Of a stretch of DNA of 17,822 nt, positions 1 through 7,178 are shown piece by piece. The DNA is taken from contig CAJTMQ010000004.1 of the NCBI GenBank assembly GCA_910577215.1, positions 1 through 17,822 on the forward strand. The letters are read 5' to 3'. Within the stretch, counting starts at the first letter, position 1; every line of letters begins with the position of its first letter. The notes under the pieces were generated by a model, which made no database searches, was not told the DNA's origin, and saw only the letters and a list, made by a program, of their open reading frames with translations. The translations under genes were made by a program, and so were the position numbers. Origin of the DNA: an uncultured Eubacterium sp. (lineage in GTDB: Bacteria; Bacillota; Clostridia; Oscillospirales; Acutalibacteraceae).

Positions 1-2
1 TA

Positions 3-31
3 TTGAAGAAATATATTATATTTGATATAAT
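3..31 (+). promoter_or_regulatory. Sigma-A-type promoter for ligA
   Basis: A -35-like TTGAAG at 3-8 is followed after 17 bases by a perfect -10 TATAAT at 26-31. A TG one base upstream of the -10 (23-24) makes it an extended -10 promoter. Transcription would start near position 38, giving a very short leader before the ligA ATG at 50. This favours the ATG over the in-frame TTG at 38, which would sit at the transcript's own 5' end. The call rests on motif and spacing only. Confidence 0.6.
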
Positions 32-49
32 ACTGAATTGGTGAAGATT

Positions 50-2851
50 ATGGAAAATGTTAAAGATAAAATTGAAGAACTGCGTAAAACTCTGAAATAC
101 CATAGTGACAGGTATTATAATGATGATGCCCCCGAAATTGAAGATTATGAATATGATATGATGATGAGGGAACTGAAAACTCTTGAAGAGAAGTATCCCG
201 AATATGATTCTGCCGATTCACCAACCAAAAGAGTCGGCGGTAAAGCAGATAATTCTTTTAACAGTGTTGTTCATAATGTACGTATGGAATCACTGCAGGA
301 CGCATTTTCAAAGGATGAGCTTTATGATTTTGAAAAGCGCGTACTTGATGCTGTTGATAAGCCTCGTTATTGTGTTGAGCCTAAAATAGACGGACTTTCC
401 GTGAGCCTTGAATATGAAAACGGTGTTTTTTTGCGCGGCTCAACAAGGGGTGACGGTAATGTTGGTGAGGATGTAAGCGGTAATATTAAAGTAATTCACA
501 ATGTTCCTCTTAAGCTTAATAAACCCATTCCGTATCTTGAAGTTCGCGGCGAGGTTTATATGCCTAAAAAGAGTTTTGAGCGTGTTGTTGACAGGCAGCT
601 TTTAAATAATGAAAAACCGTTTAAAAACCCGCGTAATGCTGCTGCAGGCTCATTAAGGCAAAAGGATAGTGAGGTTGCCGCAACACGCGGTCTTGATATT
701 TTTGTTTTTAACGTTCAGCAGGTTGAAGGTGTTACACTTAATTCTCATAAGGAAAGTCTTGATTTTCTTAAAGAGCTTGGCTTTAATACTGTTCCTGATT
801 ATACTTTGGTAAACAGCTTTGAAGACGCAATAAATCAGATAGATGAAATCGGCGAAAAAAGAGGCGAGCTTGAATTCGATATTGACGGTGCAGTTATAAA
901 GGTTGATGATTTTGAAATGCGCAGTCTGCTCGGCTCAACCTCAAAATTTCCAAAATGGGCGGTTGCGTTTAAATATCCTCCCGAGGAAAAACAGACAAAG
1001 CTGATTGATATTGAAATAGCTGTTGGCAGAACCGGCGTATTAACACCGACGGCTGTGCTTGAGCCGGTTCATCTTGCAGGCACTACGGTTTCAAGAGCAA
1101 CGCTTCATAATCAGGATTTCATTAATGAAAAGGGCATTGCAATAGGAGATGTTGTAACTGTAAGAAAAGCAGGAGATATTATTCCTGAGGTGCTTTGTGT
1201 TAATGAGCATAACAGTGATAAGGTTTATGCATTTCCGAAAATCTGCCCAAGCTGTTCAAGCCCTGTTGTTCAGGAAAATGATGAGGCGGCAATCAGGTGT
1301 ATAAATCCCGATTGTCCTGCACAGCTTCTGCGCAATCTTATTCATTTCTGTTCAAGAGATGCAATGGATATTGAGGGTCTTGGTCCTGCAATCCTTGAAA
1401 CCTTTGTCAATAATAAACTGATTGAAAAAACAGAGGATATTTATTTGCTGACCTATGATAAAATTGCGGCTGAAAATCTTGAGGGCTTCAAGGAAAAAAG
1501 CATAAACAACATTATTCAATCAATTGAAAAATCAAAGGAAAATGAGTTAGGAAAGCTGATTTTTGCATTAGGCATCCGCCATATCGGTGCAAAGGCAGGA
1601 AACCTTCTGGCAAATCATTTTAAGAATATAACCGCTGTTATGGAAGCTGGTGTTCAGGATATTCTGAAGATAGATGGTTTCGGCGAAATTATGGCGGAAA
1701 GTGTTGTTGATTTCTTCGGAAATGAAAAATCATGTGAGCTTATTAAAAGTCTTACCGAAAGCGGAGTTAATATGGAATCACACAATGTTGTAAGTGATAC
1801 ACGCTTCAGCGGTAAAACCTTCGTGTTAACAGGAACACTGCCTACACTTAAACGCTCTGAAGCTTCAAAAATCATTGAATCCTTCGGCGGCAAAACATCG
1901 TCAAGTGTTTCCAAAAAAACAGATTTCGTTTTAGCAGGCGAAGAAGCAGGAAGTAAGCTTGATAAAGCAAACACACTTAGTATAGAAGTAATAAGAACAG
2001 TTTATGGAAATGATAAAATGAGAGAATTCAGAAAAAAACAAAAAAAGCTATTTAAAACTATGAAGGCAATTATAATTTTAAGTGCAGTATTTATATTTGT
2101 ATATATAGGTGCTCAGCCTTATGTTGCACAGTGGAATGGTTTCGCAGCGTTAGTTTGCAGCTATATCTGTGATTTCCTTGTTATTGCAAATATGTGCATC
2201 ATTTTTTCCTACTACAATAAATACGGAAAAAGTGATAAATTTCTTGAAGTAATTGAATATGAAATTGATGATTACGGCTATTATTTTACTGCAAGAGAAG
2301 AGAAGAATGAAGATGCATTTGTAAAAGCAATGCAGAAGGATTTTACAAGCTGCGGATTTGCAATTAAATCAGGTATTGAAATTGATGAATTTGATTTTTC
2401 ATTTACTGCTATGAAAAAAAAGGAATTCTTTTATGTAACGGAAATATCATCTTTGTCTAAAGATGACATTCTTGCTTACATAGATGTTGTAATCAACGAT
2501 ATAACCGTGCACAATCTGAAAAGAAGCGGAAATGCGGTTGTGTGTTTTGTTACCGATAAGCCGCAGGAGGATGCAATTGCACTTTCAAAAATGATTACTC
2601 CGCTTGGAAAAAAGGAGCAGATTAAAATTGCTGTCGCAATTGCTCAGCCAGGTGAAAGCAGGTGTTATTTCCTTGGAAATATGCCGACAAAGTGCCAGCA
2701 GATGATTGCAAGCTATGTTTTAAAATGCTCACTGCCGATTGCGGATAAATATAAGGGTGAAAGGCATCTGCCGTTTCAGGATAAGCTTGAAATACACATG
2801 GCGGATTTTAATATTAAAGATTTTAAGAATGGTACATTTTATGCCCATTAA
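50..2851 (+). CDS. ligA: NAD+-dependent DNA ligase LigA, open frame fused to a membrane protein
   Basis: LigA seals nicks in duplex DNA with NAD+ during replication and repair in the cytoplasm. Visible domains, numbered from the ATG at 50: an N-terminal NAD-binding Ia region (YHSDRYY, then EDYEYD); the adenylation domain with catalytic Lys112 in KIDG; an OB fold (RATLHNQD, VRKAGDIIPEVL); a Cys4 zinc finger (C399, C402, C417, C422); helix-hairpin-helix repeats (ALGIRHIGAKAG); and a BRCT domain from about residue 583 to 648. The start is ATG 50, with GGTGA at 40-44 as ribosome binding site; a TTG at 38 is in frame but less likely. Family members are about 650-680 residues. This frame runs to 933 because the usual C-terminal tail is lost just after SIEVI and the frame enters a membrane protein. 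The +1 frame carries the expected tail and stop at 2021 (see separate entries), so the real ligA is probably 50-2021 with a frameshift near 1994. Family identity is certain; the C-terminal boundary is not. Confidence 0.95.
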   Translation: MENVKDKIEELRKTLKYHSDRYYNDDAPEIEDYEYDMMMRELKTLEEKYPEYDSADSPTKRVGGKADNSFNSVVHNVRMESLQDAFSKDELYDFEKRVLDAVDKPRYCVEPKIDGLSVSLEYENGVFLRGSTRGDGNVGEDVSGNIKVIHNVPLKLNKPIPYLEVRGEVYMPKKSFERVVDRQLLNNEKPFKNPRNAAAGSLRQKDSEVAATRGLDIFVFNVQQVEGVTLNSHKESLDFLKELGFNTVPDYTLVNSFEDAINQIDEIGEKRGELEFDIDGAVIKVDDFEMRSLLGSTSKFPKWAVAFKYPPEEKQTKLIDIEIAVGRTGVLTPTAVLEPVHLAGTTVSRATLHNQDFINEKGIAIGDVVTVRKAGDIIPEVLCVNEHNSDKVYAFPKICPSCSSPVVQENDEAAIRCINPDCPAQLLRNLIHFCSRDAMDIEGLGPAILETFVNNKLIEKTEDIYLLTYDKIAAENLEGFKEKSINNIIQSIEKSKENELGKLIFALGIRHIGAKAGNLLANHFKNITAVMEAGVQDILKIDGFGEIMAESVVDFFGNEKSCELIKSLTESGVNMESHNVVSDTRFSGKTFVLTGTLPTLKRSEASKIIESFGGKTSSSVSKKTDFVLAGEEAGSKLDKANTLSIEVIRTVYGNDKMREFRKKQKKLFKTMKAIIILSAVFIFVYIGAQPYVAQWNGFAALVCSYICDFLVIANMCIIFSYYNKYGKSDKFLEVIEYEIDDYGYYFTAREEKNEDAFVKAMQKDFTSCGFAIKSGIEIDEFDFSFTAMKKKEFFYVTEISSLSKDDILAYIDVVINDITVHNLKRSGNAVVCFVTDKPQEDAIALSKMITPLGKKEQIKIAVAIAQPGESRCYFLGNMPTKCQQMIASYVLKCSLPIADKYKGERHLPFQDKLEIHMADFNIKDFKNGTFYAH
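1985..2021 (+). other. Probable frameshift at the ligA 3' end with hidden stop
   Basis: In the open frame the BRCT domain ends SIEVI and continues RTVYGNDKM, which does not look like a ligase tail. One base over, from 1995, the sequence reads EQFMEMIK followed by TGA at 2019-2021. That matches the acidic/hydrophobic helix that normally ends LigA. The TGA overlaps an ATG at 2018-2020 as ATGA, a standard translational-coupling junction. Loss of one base, or gain of two, between about 1988 and 1997 would produce the present fusion. There is no long homopolymer at the site, so a simple slippage error is not obvious. Confidence 0.75.
2018..2851 (+). CDS. Predicted two-helix membrane protein of unknown function, probably a separate gene
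   Basis: I do not recognise this protein. Read from ATG 2018 it has 277 residues: a basic N-terminus (MREFRKKQKKLFKTMK), two hydrophobic helices at about residues 16-31 and 43-66 separated by a short loop, and a soluble, mixed-charge domain of about 210 residues ending in NGTFYAH. The basic start suggests the N-terminus is cytoplasmic. With two helices the large domain would then also be cytoplasmic. GGAAA at 2006-2010, seven bases upstream of the ATG, can serve as ribosome binding site. The ATG overlaps the hidden ligA stop by four bases, so the gene is probably translationally coupled to ligA. In the sequence as given, the frame is open from ligA straight through, so a genuine ligase-membrane fusion cannot be excluded. 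No catalytic motif is evident. Confidence 0.65.
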   Translation: MREFRKKQKKLFKTMKAIIILSAVFIFVYIGAQPYVAQWNGFAALVCSYICDFLVIANMCIIFSYYNKYGKSDKFLEVIEYEIDDYGYYFTAREEKNEDAFVKAMQKDFTSCGFAIKSGIEIDEFDFSFTAMKKKEFFYVTEISSLSKDDILAYIDVVINDITVHNLKRSGNAVVCFVTDKPQEDAIALSKMITPLGKKEQIKIAVAIAQPGESRCYFLGNMPTKCQQMIASYVLKCSLPIADKYKGERHLPFQDKLEIHMADFNIKDFKNGTFYAH

Positions 2852-2855
2852 GGAG

Positions 2856-2923
2856 TGAATAGTGTGATTTTTACGCTATTCAAATTATACTGCCCTTAAA
2901 ATTTGCCCGCAACATAATTTTGA
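2856..2923 (+). repeat. Two adjacent hairpins after the ligA region
   Basis: TGAATAGTG at 2856-2864 pairs with CGCTATTCA at 2874-2882 (nine pairs, one G-U) around a nine-base loop. It starts five bases past the stop codon. TCAAATTAT at 2880-2888 pairs with ATAATTTTGA at 2914-2923 with one bulged base. The two stems share 2880-2882, so they compete at the edge. Neither is followed by a run of T, so I do not call a rho-independent terminator. They may be part of a larger structured or repeated intergenic element that continues to the murD start. Confidence 0.45.
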
Positions 2924-2931
2924 GATGGCGG

Positions 2932-3019
2932 AATTCCCACTATACGCCTTGTCCGGCTACAGCAAAGCGTATTAATAATTTTTAATGAACTATTTGTAGC
3001 CGGAAAGGCTATGGGAATT
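2932..3019 (+). promoter_or_regulatory. Long imperfect inverted repeat over the murD start, possible cis-regulatory RNA
   Basis: Four blocks pair in order: TCCGGCTACA (2952-2961) with TGTAGCCGGA (2995-3004), GCCTT (2946-2950) with AAGGC (3005-3009), ATA (2942-2944) with TAT (3010-3012), and AATTCCC (2932-2938) with GGGAATT (3013-3019). That gives 25 pairs interrupted only by left-side bulges. The right arm holds the purine-rich GGAAAGG and the first candidate murD ATG (3011). A competing hairpin is also visible: ATACGCCTTG (2942-2951) with CAAAGCGTAT (2963-2972), nine of ten pairs, with the TCCGGCTACA block in its loop. The region could switch between exposing and hiding the murD ribosome binding site. 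It could instead be a copy of a dispersed palindromic repeat. The pairing is seen directly; the function is inferred. Confidence 0.5.
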
Positions 3020-4453
3020 TATATGGATATAAAGGTTAAAGAATATATAGATAGCTTAAAAGGCAAAAAGGTTGCCTTTGTCGGTATGGGTGTTGCAAAT
3101 GTGCCGTGTGCCAAGTGGCTTGCTTCAAAAGGCATTGATGTTTATGCATGCGATAAAAGAGACAAGGAATTTATTGGCATGGAAGATTGTCTTGAAATGG
3201 AAAAGCTTGGCATTCATTTTTCTTTGGGTGATAATTACCTTGCTATTCTGCCCGATATGGATATAGTTTTTCGTTCTCACGGAATTCTGCCGTTTCAGAA
3301 TGGCTGGATTGGTGAATGTATTGAAAGAGGGCAGAAGGTTACTACTGAAATGGAAGTTTTTTTCGGTCTTTGCCCTGCAAAAATAATTGCAGTTACAGGC
3401 TCTAACGGAAAAACAACCACAACAACGCTTATTTCAAAAATGCTTGAAGCAGATGGCAATCATGTTTATCTTGGCGGAAATATCGGAAAAGCACTGATGC
3501 CCGAACTTGAAAATATTACCGAAAATGATATTGCCGTTGTTGAGCTTTCATCCTTTCAGCTTTTAACTATGGGAAATATGGTTCATAAGCCTGATATTGC
3601 TGTTGTAACAAATATTGAAAGCACACACCTTGATCATCATATAAGTCTTGATGAATATGTTGATGCCAAAAGAAATATTCTGATTTATCAGAGCAGGGAT
3701 GCCAAAACGGTTCTTAATGCAGACTGTGATTATTCAATCGGCGGCAGAGTTTACCATGATATGCGTTTTGATGTAAGAGGCAATCTTTATCAGTTTTCCA
3801 TAAAGCATCCGGTAGAAAGCGGTGCCTATATGAAAGAAAACGGTGATATAGTTTACCGTGAAAACGGCAGTGAAACATATGTTATGAATAAGAACGACAT
3901 AATCATTCCGGGGATGCATAATGTTGAGAATTACTGCACAGCCGTAACAGCAGTATGGGGAATGGTTAAGCCCGAAACAGTTAAGCATATTGCTCAAACA
4001 TTTGGCGGTGTTGAGCACAGAATTGAATTTGTGCGTGAATATAAAGGTGTGCGTTATTATAATGATTCAATTGCCACATCCCCCTCACGTGTTATAAGTG
4101 GACTGAAAGCATTTAACAGCAAAATTATTATGCTGTGCGGCGGCTCTGATAAGGGCAATGATATGCGTGAAATGGTGCCGTATATACTTGAAAAGGTTAA
4201 GCTGCTTGTGCTTAATGGTGCAACAGCAGATAAAATCTATGAATCGGTTGTTTCTGATGAAAATTATGAAAACAGCGGACTGGAAATTGTAAAAACAGAT
4301 ACTATGGAAAATGCTTTGCAGATAGCAAGGGATAAGGCGAAGAGCGGGGATATAGTTTCACTTTGTCCCGCCTGTCCTGCGTTTGATCAGTTTAAAACCT
4401 TTGAATACAGGGGACGAAAATTTAAAGAATTAGTGAATGGATTTGATGATTAA
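3011..4453 (+). CDS. murD: UDP-N-acetylmuramoylalanine--D-glutamate ligase MurD
   Basis: MurD adds D-glutamate to UDP-MurNAc-L-alanine using ATP, in the cytoplasmic stage of peptidoglycan synthesis. Numbered from ATG 3011 (480 residues): an N-terminal Rossmann-like UDP-binding domain (KVAFVGMGVANVPCAKWL, residues 20-37); the central ATPase with P-loop GSNGKTT at 130-136 (Lys134); the Mur-ligase signature NIESTHLDHH; HNVENYCTA; and the C-terminal domain opening with GGVEHRIEFV and YYNDSIATSP. Length is slightly above the usual 440-460. The first ATG lies inside the right arm of an inverted repeat, and GGAAAGG ends only two bases before it. ATG 3023 (476 residues) has GGGA six bases upstream and lies just outside the repeat, so it may be the true start. 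The stop overlaps the next start as TAATG. murD is usually in the mra/dcw cluster; here it stands without other mur genes. Confidence 0.95.
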   Translation: MGIYMDIKVKEYIDSLKGKKVAFVGMGVANVPCAKWLASKGIDVYACDKRDKEFIGMEDCLEMEKLGIHFSLGDNYLAILPDMDIVFRSHGILPFQNGWIGECIERGQKVTTEMEVFFGLCPAKIIAVTGSNGKTTTTTLISKMLEADGNHVYLGGNIGKALMPELENITENDIAVVELSSFQLLTMGNMVHKPDIAVVTNIESTHLDHHISLDEYVDAKRNILIYQSRDAKTVLNADCDYSIGGRVYHDMRFDVRGNLYQFSIKHPVESGAYMKENGDIVYRENGSETYVMNKNDIIIPGMHNVENYCTAVTAVWGMVKPETVKHIAQTFGGVEHRIEFVREYKGVRYYNDSIATSPSRVISGLKAFNSKIIMLCGGSDKGNDMREMVPYILEKVKLLVLNGATADKIYESVVSDENYENSGLEIVKTDTMENALQIARDKAKSGDIVSLCPACPAFDQFKTFEYRGRKFKELVNGFDD

Positions 4454-5469
4454 TGAATACGAACGAACTTATAAAAAAGCTGACGTCAGTTCCTGCTGTC
4501 GGCGGAAATGAAGATAAAATTATTGAAGTTCTCACTGAGCTTCTTTCACCCTACGGTGAAGTCAGAACAGATGCAATTAACAATGTTATATGCACCTTTG
4601 GTGAGGGTTATCATATTCTTCTGGATGCACATATTGATGAAATCGGATTAACTGTTACATCAATTACGGATGACGGCTTTCTCAAGCTTGGAGCGTGCGG
4701 CGGAATAGACAGAAGAATGCTTCTTGGTTCGGAGGTTTCTGTTTGGGGAACGAAAGAGATTTTTGGTGTTATTTCAACACTGCCTCCGCATCTTCAGAAG
4801 GCATCCGATGAAAAAAAAGTGCCTGAAATTTCCGAGATATCTGTTGATATAGGAATGAGCAGAGAAGAAGCAGAAAAATGTATTCCTCTTGGAAGTAAGG
4901 TTACCTTTAAGCGTCAGTTTACAGAGCTTTTAAATAATCAGATATCTTCAAACTGTCTTGATGACAGGGCAGGTGTTGCGGCTTTACTGCTTGCTCTTGA
5001 TAAATTAAAAAAGCTTCCTTTAAAGGTTACTGTGCTTCTATCAACGCAGGAGGAATTGGGTACCAGAGGTGCAAAAACAGGTTCATTTGGCTTAAAGGCG
5101 GATGAAGCAATTGTTGTTGATGTATCCTTTGGTTATACTCCGAATTGTAATAAAGAGGAATGCGGCGAAATCGGCAAGGGTGCAATGATCGGAATTTCAC
5201 CTACTTTAAATAAAAATATATCAGATGATTTAATTTCTGCTGCAAAACGAAATGATATTAACTATCAGCTTGAGATTATGAATGGCAGAACAGGTACGAA
5301 TGCAGATGTTATTTCAATTTCCGAAAGCGGAATTAAGTGCGGGCTTATTTCAATACCCCTGAAATATATGCACAGTCCTGTAGAGGTAGTTGATATAAGT
5401 GATGTTGAAAGTGTTTCGGATTTAATTGCTGCTTATGCTGAGGGAAAGGCTGGTGCCGAAAATGCTTGA
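4453..5469 (+). CDS. M42-family metallo-aminopeptidase (copy 1)
   Basis: This is a zinc or cobalt aminopeptidase of the M42 (TET/glutamyl aminopeptidase-like) family, 338 residues, which typically forms large cytosolic assemblies that trim peptides. The ligand set is complete: His60 and Asp62 in DAHIDEIG, Asp170 in CLDDRAG, catalytic Glu200 with metal ligand Glu201 in TQEELGTRGA, Asp223 in VVDVSFG, and His307 in YMHSPVE. The residues between about 65 and 160 form the usual inserted beta-barrel domain (GGIDRR, GVIS). The start overlaps the murD stop by one base (TAATG) and has only a weak ribosome binding site, so coupling to murD is likely. Substrate preference (glutamyl, leucyl, other) cannot be told from sequence. 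It could be annotated as FrvX/YsdC-like or as an endoglucanase-M homolog; that older label would be misleading. Confidence 0.9.
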   Translation: MNTNELIKKLTSVPAVGGNEDKIIEVLTELLSPYGEVRTDAINNVICTFGEGYHILLDAHIDEIGLTVTSITDDGFLKLGACGGIDRRMLLGSEVSVWGTKEIFGVISTLPPHLQKASDEKKVPEISEISVDIGMSREEAEKCIPLGSKVTFKRQFTELLNNQISSNCLDDRAGVAALLLALDKLKKLPLKVTVLLSTQEELGTRGAKTGSFGLKADEAIVVDVSFGYTPNCNKEECGEIGKGAMIGISPTLNKNISDDLISAAKRNDINYQLEIMNGRTGTNADVISISESGIKCGLISIPLKYMHSPVEVVDISDVESVSDLIAAYAEGKAGAENA

Positions 5470-6463
5470 AGAATTATGTCTGCTCAACGGAGCATCAGGT
5501 GATGAAAACGCTGTTCGTGATTTTATTATAAAAGAAATCAAAAATTACTGTGAATATAATGTTGATGCACTTGGTTCGATTATTGCTTTAAAAAAAGGAA
5601 GAAAAACACCTGAAAAAAGGGTTATGCTTTCCGCTCATATGGATGAGGTGGGTTTTATCATCACACATATTTCGGATGACGGCTATCTTAAATTCAGTCC
5701 GGTAGGCGGTATTGACCCCAGAGTTGTTATAGACAGGGTGGTTAATGTTAACGGAAAAAAGGGTGTTATCGGTGCCAAAGCAGTTCATCAGCTTTCTGAC
5801 GAAGAAAAGAAAACTGCACCTGATTTCTCAAAGCTGTATATTGATATAGGTGCCAAAAATAAGGCGGATGCGGAGAAATATATTTCTTTAGGTGATTTTG
5901 CTTATTTTGTATCCGATTATACCGAGTACGGAAACGGCTATATAAAATCAAAAGCACTTGATGACAGGATTGGCTGTATGCTTATGATTGAGCTGATTAA
6001 ATCAGATTTGGAGTATGATACCTGTTTTTGCTTTAATGTTCAGGAAGAGGTTGGACTGCGTGGTGCTGTATGCACATCATATCAGGTTCAAAGTGATGTT
6101 TCCGTTGTGCTTGAAGCAACAACCGCTGCTGATTTATGCGGTGTAACAGGCGGAGAACGCTGCTGTATTCTCGGAAATGGTCCGGTGGTATCTTTTATGG
6201 ATGGCAGAACTGTTTATGATAAGGTGCTTTACAGTCTTGCATTTGACACTGCACGTGAAAACAATATAAAAATACAAACCAAAACTGCAATTGCAGGCGG
6301 AAATGATGCAGGTGCAATTCAGACAAGCGGAAAGGGAAGTCGGGTTATTGCAGTTTCCCTCCCTTGCAGGTATATTCACTCTGCTTCAAGTGTTGTTAAA
6401 AAGAGTGATCTGGAAGAAACAAGAAAATTATTAAAGGCTTTGCTACCGAGATTATATGATTAA
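5462..6463 (+). CDS. M42-family metallo-aminopeptidase (copy 2)
   Basis: This is a second M42 peptidase, 333 residues, directly after and clearly paralogous to the first. The conserved centres are His59 and Asp61 in SAHMDEVG, Asp167 in ALDDRIG, Glu195 (base) and Glu196 in VQEEVGLRGA, Glu218 in VLEATTA where copy 1 has Asp, and His306 in YIHSASS. AGGNDAGAIQ is the usual glycine-rich segment before the last His. I choose ATG 5462, eight bases inside the end of copy 1 (ATGCTTGA overlap) with GGTG at 5452-5455. The frame is open upstream to 5426, but that would add 12 residues with no family match and a longer overlap. The two paralogs may form mixed complexes or divide substrates; that is inference. 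Confidence 0.9.
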   Translation: MLEELCLLNGASGDENAVRDFIIKEIKNYCEYNVDALGSIIALKKGRKTPEKRVMLSAHMDEVGFIITHISDDGYLKFSPVGGIDPRVVIDRVVNVNGKKGVIGAKAVHQLSDEEKKTAPDFSKLYIDIGAKNKADAEKYISLGDFAYFVSDYTEYGNGYIKSKALDDRIGCMLMIELIKSDLEYDTCFCFNVQEEVGLRGAVCTSYQVQSDVSVVLEATTAADLCGVTGGERCCILGNGPVVSFMDGRTVYDKVLYSLAFDTARENNIKIQTKTAIAGGNDAGAIQTSGKGSRVIAVSLPCRYIHSASSVVKKSDLEETRKLLKALLPRLYD

Positions 6464-7178
6464 ACAAATAGAAGATATTTCACAATTTAACGGTTATGAT
6501 TTAACGGATATTTACACTGTGCGTATATTGTCATTGCTGAATGCTTACGGTTGTAAATATCCCTTTGCAAGATTTTATCGGCAGGTTAATGATGATGGAA
6601 CTGTTACTGCTATATTATCTGTGCTTGATAAGGATATAACAATTTCATTTGCTGAAAATGCTGACAGGGACGAGCTTTCCCGGTTTGTTTCGGTTATAGG
6701 TTTTGATTCTGTATTATGTGATGAAACACTTGAAATTGATAGCTGTTATGAATGCGGAATTGTTATGAAAACAGATAAAAGTATTGAAATTCCCTGCAAT
6801 TGTACGGAGATAGACGAGTATCCGCACCTTTTTGATTTGTACAATTTTATTGATTACGGCGAGATTAATTTTGATTCGTGGTATGTTGATATCAGTCACA
6901 GAATACGTCATGGCGCGGCTAAAGCATTTACATTGAATATGGATGAAGAAATTATTTCTTCCGCAATTTTTTCTTCAATATATAAGAAAAATGCAATACT
7001 TACAGGTGTTCAGACCAAGCCTGAATTCAGAAAAATGGGCTACGGCTCTGCACTGGTTTCTGCCATGTGCTGTGATTTTAACGGCACCGTGTACTTAATG
7101 AGGGAAAACGGAAGAAATGAAAGCTTTTATAAAAAGCTCGGTTTTGAGAATATAGGAAAATGGAGAATATACAAATGA
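6456..7178 (+). CDS. GNAT-family N-acetyltransferase
   Basis: This 240-residue protein has a recognisable GNAT acetyl-CoA fold in its C-terminal half: the beta4 strand ILTGVQTKPEFR, the pyrophosphate-binding loop RKMGYG (192-197), the helix SALVSAMCC, and the closing motif NESFYKKLGFENIG (221-234). The N-terminal 120 residues are poorly conserved and could be a degenerate second GNAT-like half, as in some tandem GNATs. The start ATG overlaps the upstream peptidase stop by eight bases (ATGATTAA). There is no good ribosome binding site, so translation probably depends on coupling. The acceptor substrate cannot be predicted; placement beside peptidases and a PLP enzyme hints at a small amine or peptide but does not prove it. 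Confidence 0.8.
   Translation: MIKQIEDISQFNGYDLTDIYTVRILSLLNAYGCKYPFARFYRQVNDDGTVTAILSVLDKDITISFAENADRDELSRFVSVIGFDSVLCDETLEIDSCYECGIVMKTDKSIEIPCNCTEIDEYPHLFDLYNFIDYGEINFDSWYVDISHRIRHGAAKAFTLNMDEEIISSAIFSSIYKKNAILTGVQTKPEFRKMGYGSALVSAMCCDFNGTVYLMRENGRNESFYKKLGFENIGKWRIYK

Noticed and set aside
3..44. End of an upstream gene in frame 3 (stop TGA at 42-44)
   Set aside because: Only 13 codons are visible, with no recognisable C-terminus, and the same bases form a strong promoter. It cannot be supported.
1654..1974. Open antisense frame of 106 codons within ligA
   Set aside because: It lies wholly opposite the conserved BRCT and helix-hairpin-helix coding sequence, has no recognisable domain, and is a shadow of ligA codon use. 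The same applies to the other antisense frames in murD, both M42 genes, the PLP gene, the hexomutase, addB and addA.
1988..2000. Programmed ribosomal frameshifting to make LigA
   Set aside because: There is no slippery heptamer, homopolymer or hungry-codon/stop arrangement at the shift point. A simple indel explains the data better.
2886..2891. TATACT as a -10 box for murD
   Set aside because: No acceptable -35 lies 16-18 bases upstream and there is no extended TG, so I did not call a promoter.
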